Positions 1-7,697 of a stretch of DNA of 32,342 nucleotides are shown piece after piece. The stretch spans positions 1 to 32,342 of the forward strand of contig CASDZK010000023.1 of NCBI GenBank assembly GCA_949286165.1, in the 5' to 3' direction. The stretch's first letter is position 1. The number at the start of each line of letters is the position of its first letter. The notes beneath the pieces were generated by a model, which was given only the letters and a program-made list of their open reading frames with translations, was not told the origin of the DNA and did not search any database. A program made the translations under genes and the position numbers. The stretch is from an uncultured Alistipes sp. (GTDB taxonomy: Bacteria > Bacteroidota > Bacteroidia > Bacteroidales > Rikenellaceae).

Positions 1-305
1 AAGTTCAGCACTCCAAGGAAGTTCGCCTGCTATGGCGGAGGGGTGTTGTTCAAGCACACCTCCGGGACATCCATCAGAGGCAGGACAAGAACTTCTAACT
101 TGCAGCAAAGGGTATGAAGGTCCTTCTTACCAGAGCCGCCATAACGGCAGCTTCGCATGCCCCCCAGAAAAAGGCCTACTATGCCAGAAAACTTTTCCAG
201 GGCAAGCACAAGGCCTCTGTTATCAAGGCGATAAGGGCCAAGATCATATACAGGTGCTTCGCCGTTGCCTCCCGTCAGACTCCTTTTGTCAGGCTTATGA
301 CATAG
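1..305 (+). pseudogene. IS110-family transposase, C-terminal remnant (frameshifted, truncated by window edge)
   Basis: The stretch encodes the C-terminal part of an IS110-type (Transposase_20 / DEDD) transposase. Frame 1 from base 1 reads through KFACYGGGV and TSGTSIRGRTRTSNL, the conserved region carrying the G-x-S-x-R-G signature. That frame stops at 115-117. The homologous continuation, MKVLLTRAAITAASH and then IRAKIIYRCFAVASRQTPF, is in frame 3 from 114 to the TAG at 303-305. One missing base around 100-102 would join the two as SNLAAKGMKVLLTRAA, which is the usual family text. It is therefore probably a dead copy, unless the missing base is a sequencing error. The N-terminal catalytic half lies outside the window. 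Family assignment rests on recalled motifs. Confidence 0.8.
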
Positions 306-344
306 GCTGTTCTGCGGTACCTTAACATTTACGCCTAGTCTATT

Positions 345-369
345 CCTGTTTTTTTTTGGGGGGGGCAGG
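345..369. repeat. T9-G8 homopolymer block bracketed by CCTG/CAGG
   Basis: Nine T (349-357) run directly into eight G (358-365). The block is bracketed by CCTG (345-348) and its complement CAGG (366-369). It lies about 40 bases after the IS110 remnant's stop codon, so it could belong to the non-coding end of the element. Such tracts are prone to slippage and sequencing error. Confidence 0.6.
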
Positions 370-424
370 TGCTTATATTACATATTTTGTTCTGTTTGCC
401 CCAACGAAAAAGGTCCCCAATATG

Positions 425-461
425 AAACAAAAAGAAGAATGACTATTAAAATCATTCTTCT
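425..461 (-). terminator. Rho-independent terminator of the GH76-GH125 operon
   Basis: Arms 433-442 and 452-461 form a perfect 10-bp stem with a 9-base loop. Read on the minus strand, the stem is followed by a T-rich tract (bases 432 down to 425). It lies about 80 bases downstream of the GH125 stop codon, as expected for the end of this minus-strand operon. Confidence 0.8.
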
Positions 462-540
462 CTAAAAATTGAGGACAATTTTCTTAAATTAAATTTGGAT
501 TTAACTTAGAATTCGGCCTCTTTTACAGGCATCGGCCCGC

Positions 541-1974
541 CTAAAGACGATTCAACAAATCCAGTTTCTTCTCTTCCGTCAATTTCACGATCAGTTCGCC
601 GAACAACGTGTTCGTCCATGCGAACCAATGGCGGGTATATTTCGCGGGATTATCCTTATGAAACGATTCGTGCATAAAACCGGTTCCGCCGTCCGTATCG
701 CGCAATAAACGCACGCATTTCCGGATTTCTTCATCGTCCCGGGTCGTCATTGCTTTCATAATCAAGCTCATCGGCCAGATCATGTCGTAACCGATATGCG
801 GGCCGCCGATGCCCTCTCCCGCCGTACCCTTGAAAAAGAAGGGATTGTCGGTACTCCAAACCAATTTCCGGGTATTCCGGTAAACCGGATCGTCCTGCGC
901 CACGGAATCGAGATAAGGCAAAGCCAACAGGCTGGGCACGTTGGCGTCGTCCATGAAATAGGCATTGCCGAAACCGTCCACTTCGAACGCATATACCTTG
1001 CCGTATTTGGGATGCTCGACCACGGCGTATTCATTAACCGCTTTCTGCACTTCATCGGCCAAATCGTTGCACTGAGCCGCGAAAGCGCGGTCGCCCGTCA
1101 CTTTTTTGGAAATTTCGGCCATTTGGCGCAAGGAGGTAATGGCGAACAGATTGGAAGGCACCAGAAAACCGAACGTCGTGGCATCATCGGAAGGCCGGAA
1201 AGAGGAAACGATCAGTCCCACGGGACGGACCGGATTCCCCCACCCGTTATTGTTCAGGGTATCGAGCTGACGCTCGGTGCGCCGCTGGAAATAATACGGG
1301 CCGGGGCCTTCCTTGCGCTGCTGTTCCCTGAACGTCTGCACGACCAACGCCATGGCTTTCTGCCAGTCGGCATCGAAAACGGAGGTATCCCCGGTCCGTT
1401 TCCAATAATTGTAAGCCAGCCGCACCGGATAACACAGAGAATCGATCTCCCATTTGCGTTCATGAATATAAGGCTTCATCTCCGTCATGTCCGTATGCCA
1501 CTCGCTGGCTTCCGCCCCGTGGGTAAAGGAGTTGGCGTAACGGTCGAGCAGGATGCATTTGGTCTGCCGGTTGATGACTCCGGCAATCAGCAGGCGCAAC
1601 GGCTCGTCGTTCTTGCACAACGCCACGTAAGGCCACACCTGAGCGCCCGAATCGCGCAACCACATGGCATTGATGTCGCCCGTAATGACGAACGTATCGG
1701 GCCGTCCGTCGATCATTTTGAAATCGACGGTCGTATCCAGCGTATTGGGATAACAGTTTTCGAACATCCAAGCCAACTTGGGATCCTTCAACAGTCCTTT
1801 GACCTTCACGATTTGTTCTTCCACCGCCCGCGAAGTGAAATGGCGGTTTTCCAACGGCGGACGTTTGCTTTCGTACCCGGCGCCGGCTTCCCGCATAACC
1901 GCCTTCAAAGGCGACACGAATGCGGCAGCGGCAACGGCGAGACCGCTTTTTTTCAGGAATTCTTTTCTTTGCAT
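541..1974 (-). CDS. GH125 exo-alpha-1,6-mannosidase
   Basis: This 477-residue protein matches glycoside hydrolase family 125 (formerly DUF1237), whose characterised members remove terminal alpha-1,6-linked mannose by an inverting mechanism. Family-like blocks are MWLRDSGAQVWPY (about 104-116), SSFRPSDDATTFGFLVPSN (257-275), MDDANVPSLLALPYL (341-355) and GFMHESFHKDNPAKYTRHWF (432-451). The catalytic acid and base are probably an Asp in the SFRPSDD block (263/264) and Glu436; this is by analogy. The N-terminus, MQRKEFLKKSG followed by an alanine-rich hydrophobic stretch, is an export signal with a Tat-like flavour often seen in Bacteroidales hydrolases. The start codon lies 22 bases inside the end of the upstream GH76 gene, so the two are probably translationally coupled. 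The pair suggests sequential attack on an alpha-1,6-mannan backbone. Confidence 0.92.
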   Translation of the reverse strand: MQRKEFLKKSGLAVAAAAFVSPLKAVMREAGAGYESKRPPLENRHFTSRAVEEQIVKVKGLLKDPKLAWMFENCYPNTLDTTVDFKMIDGRPDTFVITGDINAMWLRDSGAQVWPYVALCKNDEPLRLLIAGVINRQTKCILLDRYANSFTHGAEASEWHTDMTEMKPYIHERKWEIDSLCYPVRLAYNYWKRTGDTSVFDADWQKAMALVVQTFREQQRKEGPGPYYFQRRTERQLDTLNNNGWGNPVRPVGLIVSSFRPSDDATTFGFLVPSNLFAITSLRQMAEISKKVTGDRAFAAQCNDLADEVQKAVNEYAVVEHPKYGKVYAFEVDGFGNAYFMDDANVPSLLALPYLDSVAQDDPVYRNTRKLVWSTDNPFFFKGTAGEGIGGPHIGYDMIWPMSLIMKAMTTRDDEEIRKCVRLLRDTDGGTGFMHESFHKDNPAKYTRHWFAWTNTLFGELIVKLTEEKKLDLLNRL

Positions 1975-3182
1975 AACCTATCGTTTTTATTTTCAGAATT
2001 GATATCGAATTGCGCCAAAACGGCGAACATTTCCGCATAAGCCGCCTGAGCAAGCAACCACTGGCACTCCTCCCGGCGAAGTCCGGCGGCATCGCTGTTC
2101 AACAGGCCGCTGGCGTAACGGGCGCACTCCCAGGCATAGGAGAGATAGTTTTCGAAAATCCGCAGATATTCGGGATTGCGATCCGTGCGATACAACTCGG
2201 CATACCCCCGAAGCAACAAAGCCGTGAACCAGACGTCCCGGCTGCGGAACAGGCGGACAGTGTCCCGCCCCGTCCGGACCGGTTCCGAAAAAAACGGCAG
2301 TGCGGCGGAGGCGATCCGGCGGGCTTCCCTCAGATACAACGTATCGCCGGTAGCGCGAAACAGCAATGCGGAAGCCTGCATCATCTGGCCGGAGTTATAG
2401 GCGAACTTGCTCCGATCGACAACGCCGTCCAGCGTAACCTTATCGAAATAAAGCCCGTCGGTGTCCTGTAAAGTAGATTGCGTAAACCGGTACAACCGCT
2501 GCCCGGTATGCAGGAAAGCGGTATCTCCCGTAAACTCGAACAGCCGAAGAGCGAAAACGACTGCCGGAGCGTTGGAACAGCAGTTTTTGGATTTCTTCTG
2601 CTGTTCGCACCAATACAGGCCGTCGCTCATCAAACTGTCCCGGCCGCTCATCAGAAACGTCCAGATCGTACGGGCCCAGTCGAGATAACAGGGATTGTCC
2701 GTCAGGCGGTAAGTTTCCAGAAAATCGATGCCCAACCAGATATTGTCGTCGTAGAAACGATCGGAAAGCCCCGCTTCGGAAAGATAAGACTGAAAAGCGA
2801 CAGGGCGCCGGACGGTATCGAGATAAGCGGCCAACCCCGGCAACAATACACATTCCACCAATTTCCGGGCGGAAGTATCCCCCGTAGCTTTCCAGAGGGC
2901 GTTGGCCGCCGACCAGACTCCGGAAGAAGGCCACAAAAAAGCCACCCGGTCTCCCCCCGAAGTATCGTCGGCAAGCAAATAAGCCGCTCTCGTCCGGATA
3001 TTCGGATAATGCTCATAAAACAATCCCGGCCGTCCGGAATCGTAATGTTTCAAAATACTGTCCAGCAATTCAATAGCACGAACGGCCTGCCGGTTTTCCG
3101 TTTTCTCCTCGACGGCCGCAGGGGCGGAACAGGAGACCCATACGATGCACAGGCCGCAAATCATGCCTATCGGTTTCTTCAC
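1953..3182 (-). CDS. GH76 endo-alpha-1,6-mannanase-like lipoprotein
   Basis: The protein is 409 residues from a GTG start at 3182. It belongs to glycoside hydrolase family 76, retaining endo-alpha-1,6-mannanases that act on fungal-type mannan and related glycans. The diagnostic adjacent Asp pair is visible in RFYDDNIWLGIDF (Asp145-Asp146). I prefer GTG over the in-frame ATG at 3278: it gives a clean lipoprotein signal, MKKPIGMICGLCIVWVSC, with lipobox Cys18, and it places a TAnnTTTG box at 3226-3233 about 45 bases upstream. The ATG at 3278 would lie upstream of that promoter. The protein is probably anchored in the outer membrane or periplasm. Its 3' end overlaps the GH125 start by 22 bases, forming a two-gene operon. 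Confidence 0.9.
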   Translation of the reverse strand: MKKPIGMICGLCIVWVSCSAPAAVEEKTENRQAVRAIELLDSILKHYDSGRPGLFYEHYPNIRTRAAYLLADDTSGGDRVAFLWPSSGVWSAANALWKATGDTSARKLVECVLLPGLAAYLDTVRRPVAFQSYLSEAGLSDRFYDDNIWLGIDFLETYRLTDNPCYLDWARTIWTFLMSGRDSLMSDGLYWCEQQKKSKNCCSNAPAVVFALRLFEFTGDTAFLHTGQRLYRFTQSTLQDTDGLYFDKVTLDGVVDRSKFAYNSGQMMQASALLFRATGDTLYLREARRIASAALPFFSEPVRTGRDTVRLFRSRDVWFTALLLRGYAELYRTDRNPEYLRIFENYLSYAWECARYASGLLNSDAAGLRREECQWLLAQAAYAEMFAVLAQFDINSENKNDRLCKEKNS

Positions 3183-3225
3183 GCAAATTTGTTTTTGAGG
3201 ATCGGGACCGATCCGGTTTCCGCTA

Positions 3226-3233
3226 CAAAAATA
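3226..3233 (-). promoter_or_regulatory. Promoter -7 box (TATTTTTG) for the GH76-GH125 operon
   Basis: The minus strand carries TATTTTTG, an exact match to the Bacteroidota -7 consensus TAnnTTTG. It predicts a short 5' leader before the GTG start at 3182. I see no convincing -33 partner. Confidence 0.65.
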
Positions 3234-3332
3234 CAGTTTTATCGCCAATATGGAAACGCAGGCACCTCCCGACGGCATATTTCCTTACGTCCGGGAACCC
3301 ACACCGTTCCGTTTCCGGATTCGTCCGCTGCG

Positions 3333-4031
3333 CTACAAGGCCGACGCGGGGAGCTCCAACCGGCTGATGTCGATATCTCCCGAACCGGTTATCTCCTTGT
3401 CCAGCCGTCCGGCCCGTCCTTCCAGACGGATATTTCCGGATCCCGTTATCCGGGCCTTTACCGTTCCGCCGGACAATCCGCCGATTTGCAGGGAGCCATT
3501 GCCGGTAACCCGCAAATCCGCCGCTTCCATCGTCCCGTCCAGAACGACCGTCCCGTTGCCCGTGACCTCGGCGTCGATCGATGTACATACGATCCGGTCG
3601 CCCGATATGCGGCCGGCTCCGACGACCCGCACGGTCAATGCACCGGCATTCAACGACCGCAACTGCAAATTTCCCGAACCCACGGCTGCGACGCCGTCAA
3701 GCGCGGGAGCCGTCACGGTCACTTTAGTTTTGGAATTCCCGATCAACCGATACCCGGGGAGGAACTGGACCTGCAGGATTCCGTCCGAACATGCGGCCTC
3801 CACCAAATCCGCGACATTTTCCGGCGCATGAACCGTAACGGACACGGTATCGCCCTGAATATACTCCAATTCGATGGCGCTCCCGCATTCCAAAACGTGG
3901 AACGGGGCCGACACCTCTATCGTACGGGAAACAAAACGGGAATTCGGGATGATTTTTTTCGTACGATTCTGCGCCGTAACAGGCAGGCACAAAACAAGCG
4001 CGAGAAAAAACAAAAGGCTTTTCTTCATCAT
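3333..4031 (-). CDS. DUF2807 (GIN domain) secreted protein
   Basis: This 232-residue protein starts with a Sec signal peptide (MMKKSLLFFLALVLCLPVTAQ). The remainder is one DUF2807 / putative auto-transporter adhesin head domain. This is a beta-strand-rich family common in Bacteroidota, recognisable by FHVLECGSAIELEY-type text and by repeated G-S/N-G turns (VGSGNLQL, VTGNGTVV, VTGNGSLQ, ITGSGNIR, ITGSGDID) spaced roughly 15-20 residues apart. These look like rungs of a beta-solenoid. No enzymatic residues are evident and the substrate or partner is unknown. It has its own promoter box (4057-4064) and sits between GH78 and the GH76 operon as a single-gene unit. ATG at 4028 is an equally possible start. 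Confidence 0.85.
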   Translation of the reverse strand: MMKKSLLFFLALVLCLPVTAQNRTKKIIPNSRFVSRTIEVSAPFHVLECGSAIELEYIQGDTVSVTVHAPENVADLVEAACSDGILQVQFLPGYRLIGNSKTKVTVTAPALDGVAAVGSGNLQLRSLNAGALTVRVVGAGRISGDRIVCTSIDAEVTGNGTVVLDGTMEAADLRVTGNGSLQIGGLSGGTVKARITGSGNIRLEGRAGRLDKEITGSGDIDISRLELPASAL

Positions 4032-4056
4032 GACATTCAGATTTTCCGGTTTCAGG

Positions 4057-4064
4057 CAAATATA
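4057..4064 (-). promoter_or_regulatory. Promoter -7 box (TATATTTG) for the DUF2807 gene
   Basis: TATATTTG on the minus strand matches TAnnTTTG exactly. It lies 26 bases before the ATG at 4031. Confidence 0.7.
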
Positions 4065-4388
4065 CGCATTTATTCCGAATACCGTTTCAAATTACATCCG
4101 TCATTCCGTGCCGCCGGACGCAGGCCCTATCGTCAAGGGCGTCTCCAACCGGCCGGAACCGGAATCGTGCAGGTCTTGAAACGGTTTCCGGCTTCAGCAG
4201 CCCTCCGCCCACCGAAAAAAATTCCGCACAAAATCAAGACGACAGGCTTCATGGACAAACAGCGTTAGTAACGGTCCTGACTATACCTCATAAAACCGGT
4301 TTGTCCCGCCGATTATACATAATGATCTTGGGCGAAGAGCTGCTGAATATTTTTCAAACCACATTTTTCATCGACCGGAAACGGCGCC
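4065..4388. other. Gene-free spacer between GH78 and the DUF2807 gene
   Basis: I see no credible gene here. Two loose inverted repeats occur. GCCGGAACCG (4152-4161) pairs with CGGTTTCCGGC (4182-4192), with one bulged base. GGACAAAC (about 4253-4260) pairs with GTTTGTCC further on, across a loop of more than 30 bases. Neither has a T-tract. One of them may end GH78 transcription. Confidence 0.4.
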
Positions 4389-7250
4389 TCAACGGAGGTT
4401 TACCTCGAACCGGTAAGTACCGGCAGGGAGCCGGAAAGCCGTCGCGCCCGCACAAACGGCAGTATCGGGCTGCGCTGTCCTCGCGGCAGGTTTGCCGTTG
4501 ATGCGGATCGATTCCGGATTATCCGTCGGCATGACGACCGTAGCCGACGTGTTGGACGGGATAACCGCCGAATAGGTAAACTGCTCGTCAGAAAGGTCCC
4601 ACCACACGGCAATCGTTCCGTACATCGACTCGTAACTGCCTTCGGCCCATGTCAGGGAGCCGCCCGGCCGGGGTCTCAACACGAAACGGGCATACCCCGG
4701 CCGTTCCTCGTCGGGATTGATGCCGAGAATATGGCGGTACATCCACTCCCCTACCGCACCGATGGAATAGTGGTTGAACGAGTTCATGCCGGCATTCTGG
4801 AACCCGCGTCCTTTCACATAAGCGTCCCACCGTTCCCAAATCGTGGTCGCTCCCTGAAGAATGGAATAGAACCAGGAGGGGAACCGTTCCGATTCGAGCA
4901 ACCGGTAAGCCACGTCGGTACGTCCCTGTTCGGCCAGTTCCTGCATCAGCAAGGGAGTGCAGATGAAACCGGTAGAGATGCGCCAGTCGTACTCTTCGAG
5001 GCAACGCAGCAAATGCCGGAAAGCGGCCTCCCGCAGCTCTTCCGGAAGCAGGTCGAACTGCAACGCCAGAGCATACGCGGACTGCGTATCGCCTTTGACC
5101 ACCCCGTCGGGAGCGACGAAAGCGCGGATAAAAGCCGCCCGAATGCCTTCGTGCAATTCGGCGTACCGTTCCGCATCGGCCTCTTCGCCGATCAGAGCGG
5201 CGATGCGGGACAACAAACCGGCGGAACGGGCGAAAAAGGCGGTAGCGAACACGTCCTGCGGAACCCCGGCCTTGTCCAAATGCGCTTCTCCGGCAATGGT
5301 GGAGGCATTCAGCCAATCGCCGTATTGATTGCCCAGATCGTTTACGCGCAGCAAACCGGGATTCTTATCGAGCAAATTGTCCACATACCGGGTCATGGCC
5401 CGATAATGTTCGCGCAACAACGTCGTATCGCCGTAATTCAGGTACATGTTCCACGGCAACACGATACCCGCGTCGGCCCATCCCGCGGCATTGCGGAACC
5501 GTTCGTCGGGATAGTCGGGATGCGGGGCGATATCAGGGAAAGCCCCGTCGCTGCCCTGCGCCTCCCGAACGTCCTGCAACCATTTGGTATAAAAAGCGGC
5601 CATGTCCATATTGAACATGCTGTTCTGGCCGAAAACCAGCGCATCCCCCATCCAGCCCATACGTTCGTCGCGTTGGGGACAGTCGGTAGGCACGCCGTGC
5701 ATATTACCGCGTTGCGACCAGCAGATATTGCGGAACAACCGGTTCAACATTTCATTGGAGCTGGTAAAAGTGCCGCTCCAGGGGGCGTCGCTCCCCACCA
5801 CGACCGCTTCCAACGAACGTGCGTCCGGAGCTTCGGACATGCCGCTCAGTTCGACGAACTGGAACCCATGATACGTAAAGCGGGGTTCGAACACGTCGTC
5901 GCCGCCGGAGAGTATGAACCGGTCGGTCTGGATGGCGGAGGCCAGGTTCTCCGTATAAAGATCGCCCGATTCGGTCAACATTTCGCCGTGGCGCACCGTA
6001 ACGGTATCGCCCCGGTTCCCCCGGATGCTCAAACGGCACCAACCGGCGATATTCTGGCCGAAATCGACGATGTAAACCCCGTTTCCCCGATCGTCGATAC
6101 GCACGGGCTTCAGCGTTTCGGTAGCCCGGATCGGCTGATGGCGCTGCGCTTCCAAATGCTTGCGGACCGTCGTATCGACATAAACGGCCGGCCAGTCGCC
6201 GTCGTCGAAGCCGGGCCGGTCCCAACCTGCGGGAACCCGTCCGGCATCGATCGTCTCGCCCCGGAAGTTATCGGAAGAACGAATGAACCCGTCCGTCCGG
6301 ATCTTCCAACTGCCGTCGGTAACCACGGTCTGTCGCGTACCGTCCTCCTTTTCGATGACCAACTGCGCCAGAAGCCGACGGTCGTTTCCGTAAACGCCCC
6401 GGCGCGGATAATCGGCATGCCATTTGACCGGTCCCAACATGCTGAGGTACCATCCGTCGCCGAGCAAGCCGGAAAGGACGTTCTCTCCGGTACGGACACG
6501 GCCGGTCAAATCGTAAGTCTGGTACAACACCCGTTGGTTGTAATCGGTCCATTCCGGAGTCAGCAGCCGGTCGCCGACCTTTTCCCCGTTCAGCCCCATC
6601 TCATAATATCCCAAAGCGGTCACATACAGCACGGCCCGTTTCACGGAACCGTTCACGACGAACGACTTCCGGAGCATGGGAGAAGGCAGGGAGGGCGGCG
6701 GCGTATTGTCCAGCGGTTTTCCGGAAGCGGGATCGTAAGCGGCCAGCATCTGCCGGTAAGCCTGCTGGGCCGTATCGGGCGCGTCGCCGATCCAACGGGC
6801 GGACCAGTCGGCCGGTTCCAGCAATCCCATGCTCCAACGGGCGGGAAGGCTCCAGCGGGAGGGATTTCCCTTTTCATCCCAGACACGCACCGTCCAATAA
6901 TAAAGCCGGCCGCTTTGAAGCGGCACTCCGTCATAAGCGACCTGTATGGAAACGGACGAATCCACCCGGCCCGAATTCCAGCAATCCGCCTCCGCTTCCG
7001 TCAATCGGTCGGGAGAAGTAGCGACCAGAATCTGATAGGCGCTTTGAGAACGGCCGAAAGTCTTCCGACCGGCCGGAGGCATTTTCCAACCGAGCCGGGG
7101 ATGAAGCCGATCGATGCCGTCGGGATTTTCAAGGTACTCGCACCGCAGGGAAACCGGCGCGAAATTACCGGCCCAGGCGGAAAAGCCGGAAAAGAAAAGT
7201 CCGAAAACGGACACCGCCAGAAACAAAACAGATTTGAAAGACATAGGCAA
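4389..7250 (-). CDS. GH78 alpha-L-rhamnosidase
   Basis: This 953-residue protein matches bacterial alpha-L-rhamnosidases of family GH78, which release terminal alpha-L-rhamnose from plant or bacterial glycans by inversion. After a Sec signal peptide (MSFKSVLFLAVSVFGLFFSG, then FSAWA) come an N-terminal beta-sandwich (about 30-150), the Bac_rhamnosid_N region (ALYVTALGYYEMGLNGEKVGD), a beta-sandwich domain, the (alpha/alpha)6 barrel and a C-terminal beta-sandwich ending near residue 950. The barrel's diagnostic block is GVPTDCPQRDERMGWMGDAL (about 520-540), where acidic residues bind substrate. TTIWERWDAY and SFNHYSIGAVGEWMY follow. Length is normal for the family. Start is M1 at 7250 or M3 at 7244. 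The promoter box at 7276-7283 indicates an independent unit, with no SusC/D neighbours. Confidence 0.95.
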   Translation of the reverse strand: MPMSFKSVLFLAVSVFGLFFSGFSAWAGNFAPVSLRCEYLENPDGIDRLHPRLGWKMPPAGRKTFGRSQSAYQILVATSPDRLTEAEADCWNSGRVDSSVSIQVAYDGVPLQSGRLYYWTVRVWDEKGNPSRWSLPARWSMGLLEPADWSARWIGDAPDTAQQAYRQMLAAYDPASGKPLDNTPPPSLPSPMLRKSFVVNGSVKRAVLYVTALGYYEMGLNGEKVGDRLLTPEWTDYNQRVLYQTYDLTGRVRTGENVLSGLLGDGWYLSMLGPVKWHADYPRRGVYGNDRRLLAQLVIEKEDGTRQTVVTDGSWKIRTDGFIRSSDNFRGETIDAGRVPAGWDRPGFDDGDWPAVYVDTTVRKHLEAQRHQPIRATETLKPVRIDDRGNGVYIVDFGQNIAGWCRLSIRGNRGDTVTVRHGEMLTESGDLYTENLASAIQTDRFILSGGDDVFEPRFTYHGFQFVELSGMSEAPDARSLEAVVVGSDAPWSGTFTSSNEMLNRLFRNICWSQRGNMHGVPTDCPQRDERMGWMGDALVFGQNSMFNMDMAAFYTKWLQDVREAQGSDGAFPDIAPHPDYPDERFRNAAGWADAGIVLPWNMYLNYGDTTLLREHYRAMTRYVDNLLDKNPGLLRVNDLGNQYGDWLNASTIAGEAHLDKAGVPQDVFATAFFARSAGLLSRIAALIGEEADAERYAELHEGIRAAFIRAFVAPDGVVKGDTQSAYALALQFDLLPEELREAAFRHLLRCLEEYDWRISTGFICTPLLMQELAEQGRTDVAYRLLESERFPSWFYSILQGATTIWERWDAYVKGRGFQNAGMNSFNHYSIGAVGEWMYRHILGINPDEERPGYARFVLRPRPGGSLTWAEGSYESMYGTIAVWWDLSDEQFTYSAVIPSNTSATVVMPTDNPESIRINGKPAARTAQPDTAVCAGATAFRLPAGTYRFEVNLR

Positions 7251-7275
7251 TCCAATTTTAAGTCAGTAGTTTTTA

Positions 7276-7283
7276 CAAAAATA
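7276..7283 (-). promoter_or_regulatory. Promoter -7 box (TATTTTTG) for GH78
   Basis: TATTTTTG on the minus strand fits TAnnTTTG and is 26 bases from the ATG at 7250. The surrounding sequence is AT-rich. Confidence 0.7.
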
Positions 7284-7697
7284 AATAAAAATGACAATTA
7301 TAAATACGATTCGACCTAATATTTATGAGAACAGCATATATCCCAAAATCGGACCGCCCGTCGTTTTTTCGGATCGACCGTTTCCCATGCCGGCAATCAT
7401 TATGCCCGGCCTGTCGAAACAGTCGAAACGGATTTTTCCGGTACGGCGCAAATGCGGAAAAGATTCCGGGAGACGTTCCGGAACACGATTTTCCGGTTCG
7501 ATTTCCCCGTATCACATTTTTTATCTAATTTTAGGGCCCGTATCGAACCGGTTCGGACGACCTTTTCATTACCGAGCGCAACGATTGCCGAGGCGGGAAA
7601 CGGTCGAAAATAATTCCAACCATTTCGACAGGCCGAATGCAATGAAATCCGTTTCAATGGCTGAGGCGAGAAATGGTCGAAAGAAATTCAACGATTC
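7284..7697. other. Divergent intergenic region between GH78 and tamL
   Basis: No gene is supported. The stretch holds a one-mismatch promoter-like box on the plus strand (TAATTTTA, 7526-7533) that could serve tamL, and an imperfect direct repeat (7587-7618 and 7660-7691) annotated separately. Confidence 0.45.
7587..7691 (+). repeat. Imperfect direct repeat upstream of tamL
   Basis: Bases 7587-7618 recur at 7660-7691 (offset 73) with 26 of 32 positions identical. The core is GAGGCGRGAAAYGGTCGAAA. The second copy ends seven bases before the tamL start codon, so it occupies the ribosome-binding region of the leader. Confidence 0.6.

Noticed and set aside
3333..4031. DNA tandem repeat suggested by repeated Gly-Ser-Gly turns in the DUF2807 protein
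   Set aside because: The repeat is at protein level only; the nucleotide copies are too divergent to call a DNA repeat.
2478..4268. 596-codon plus-strand frame spanning GH76 and the DUF2807 gene
   Set aside because: It crosses two minus-strand genes with good family motifs and their promoter. Its protein is Arg/Pro/Gly-rich and unlike any family.
4731..7319. 862-codon open frame on the plus strand antisense to GH78
   Set aside because: It is the shadow of a long GC-rich gene. The minus-strand frame has clear GH78 motifs and a signal peptide; the antisense translation has no recognisable domain.
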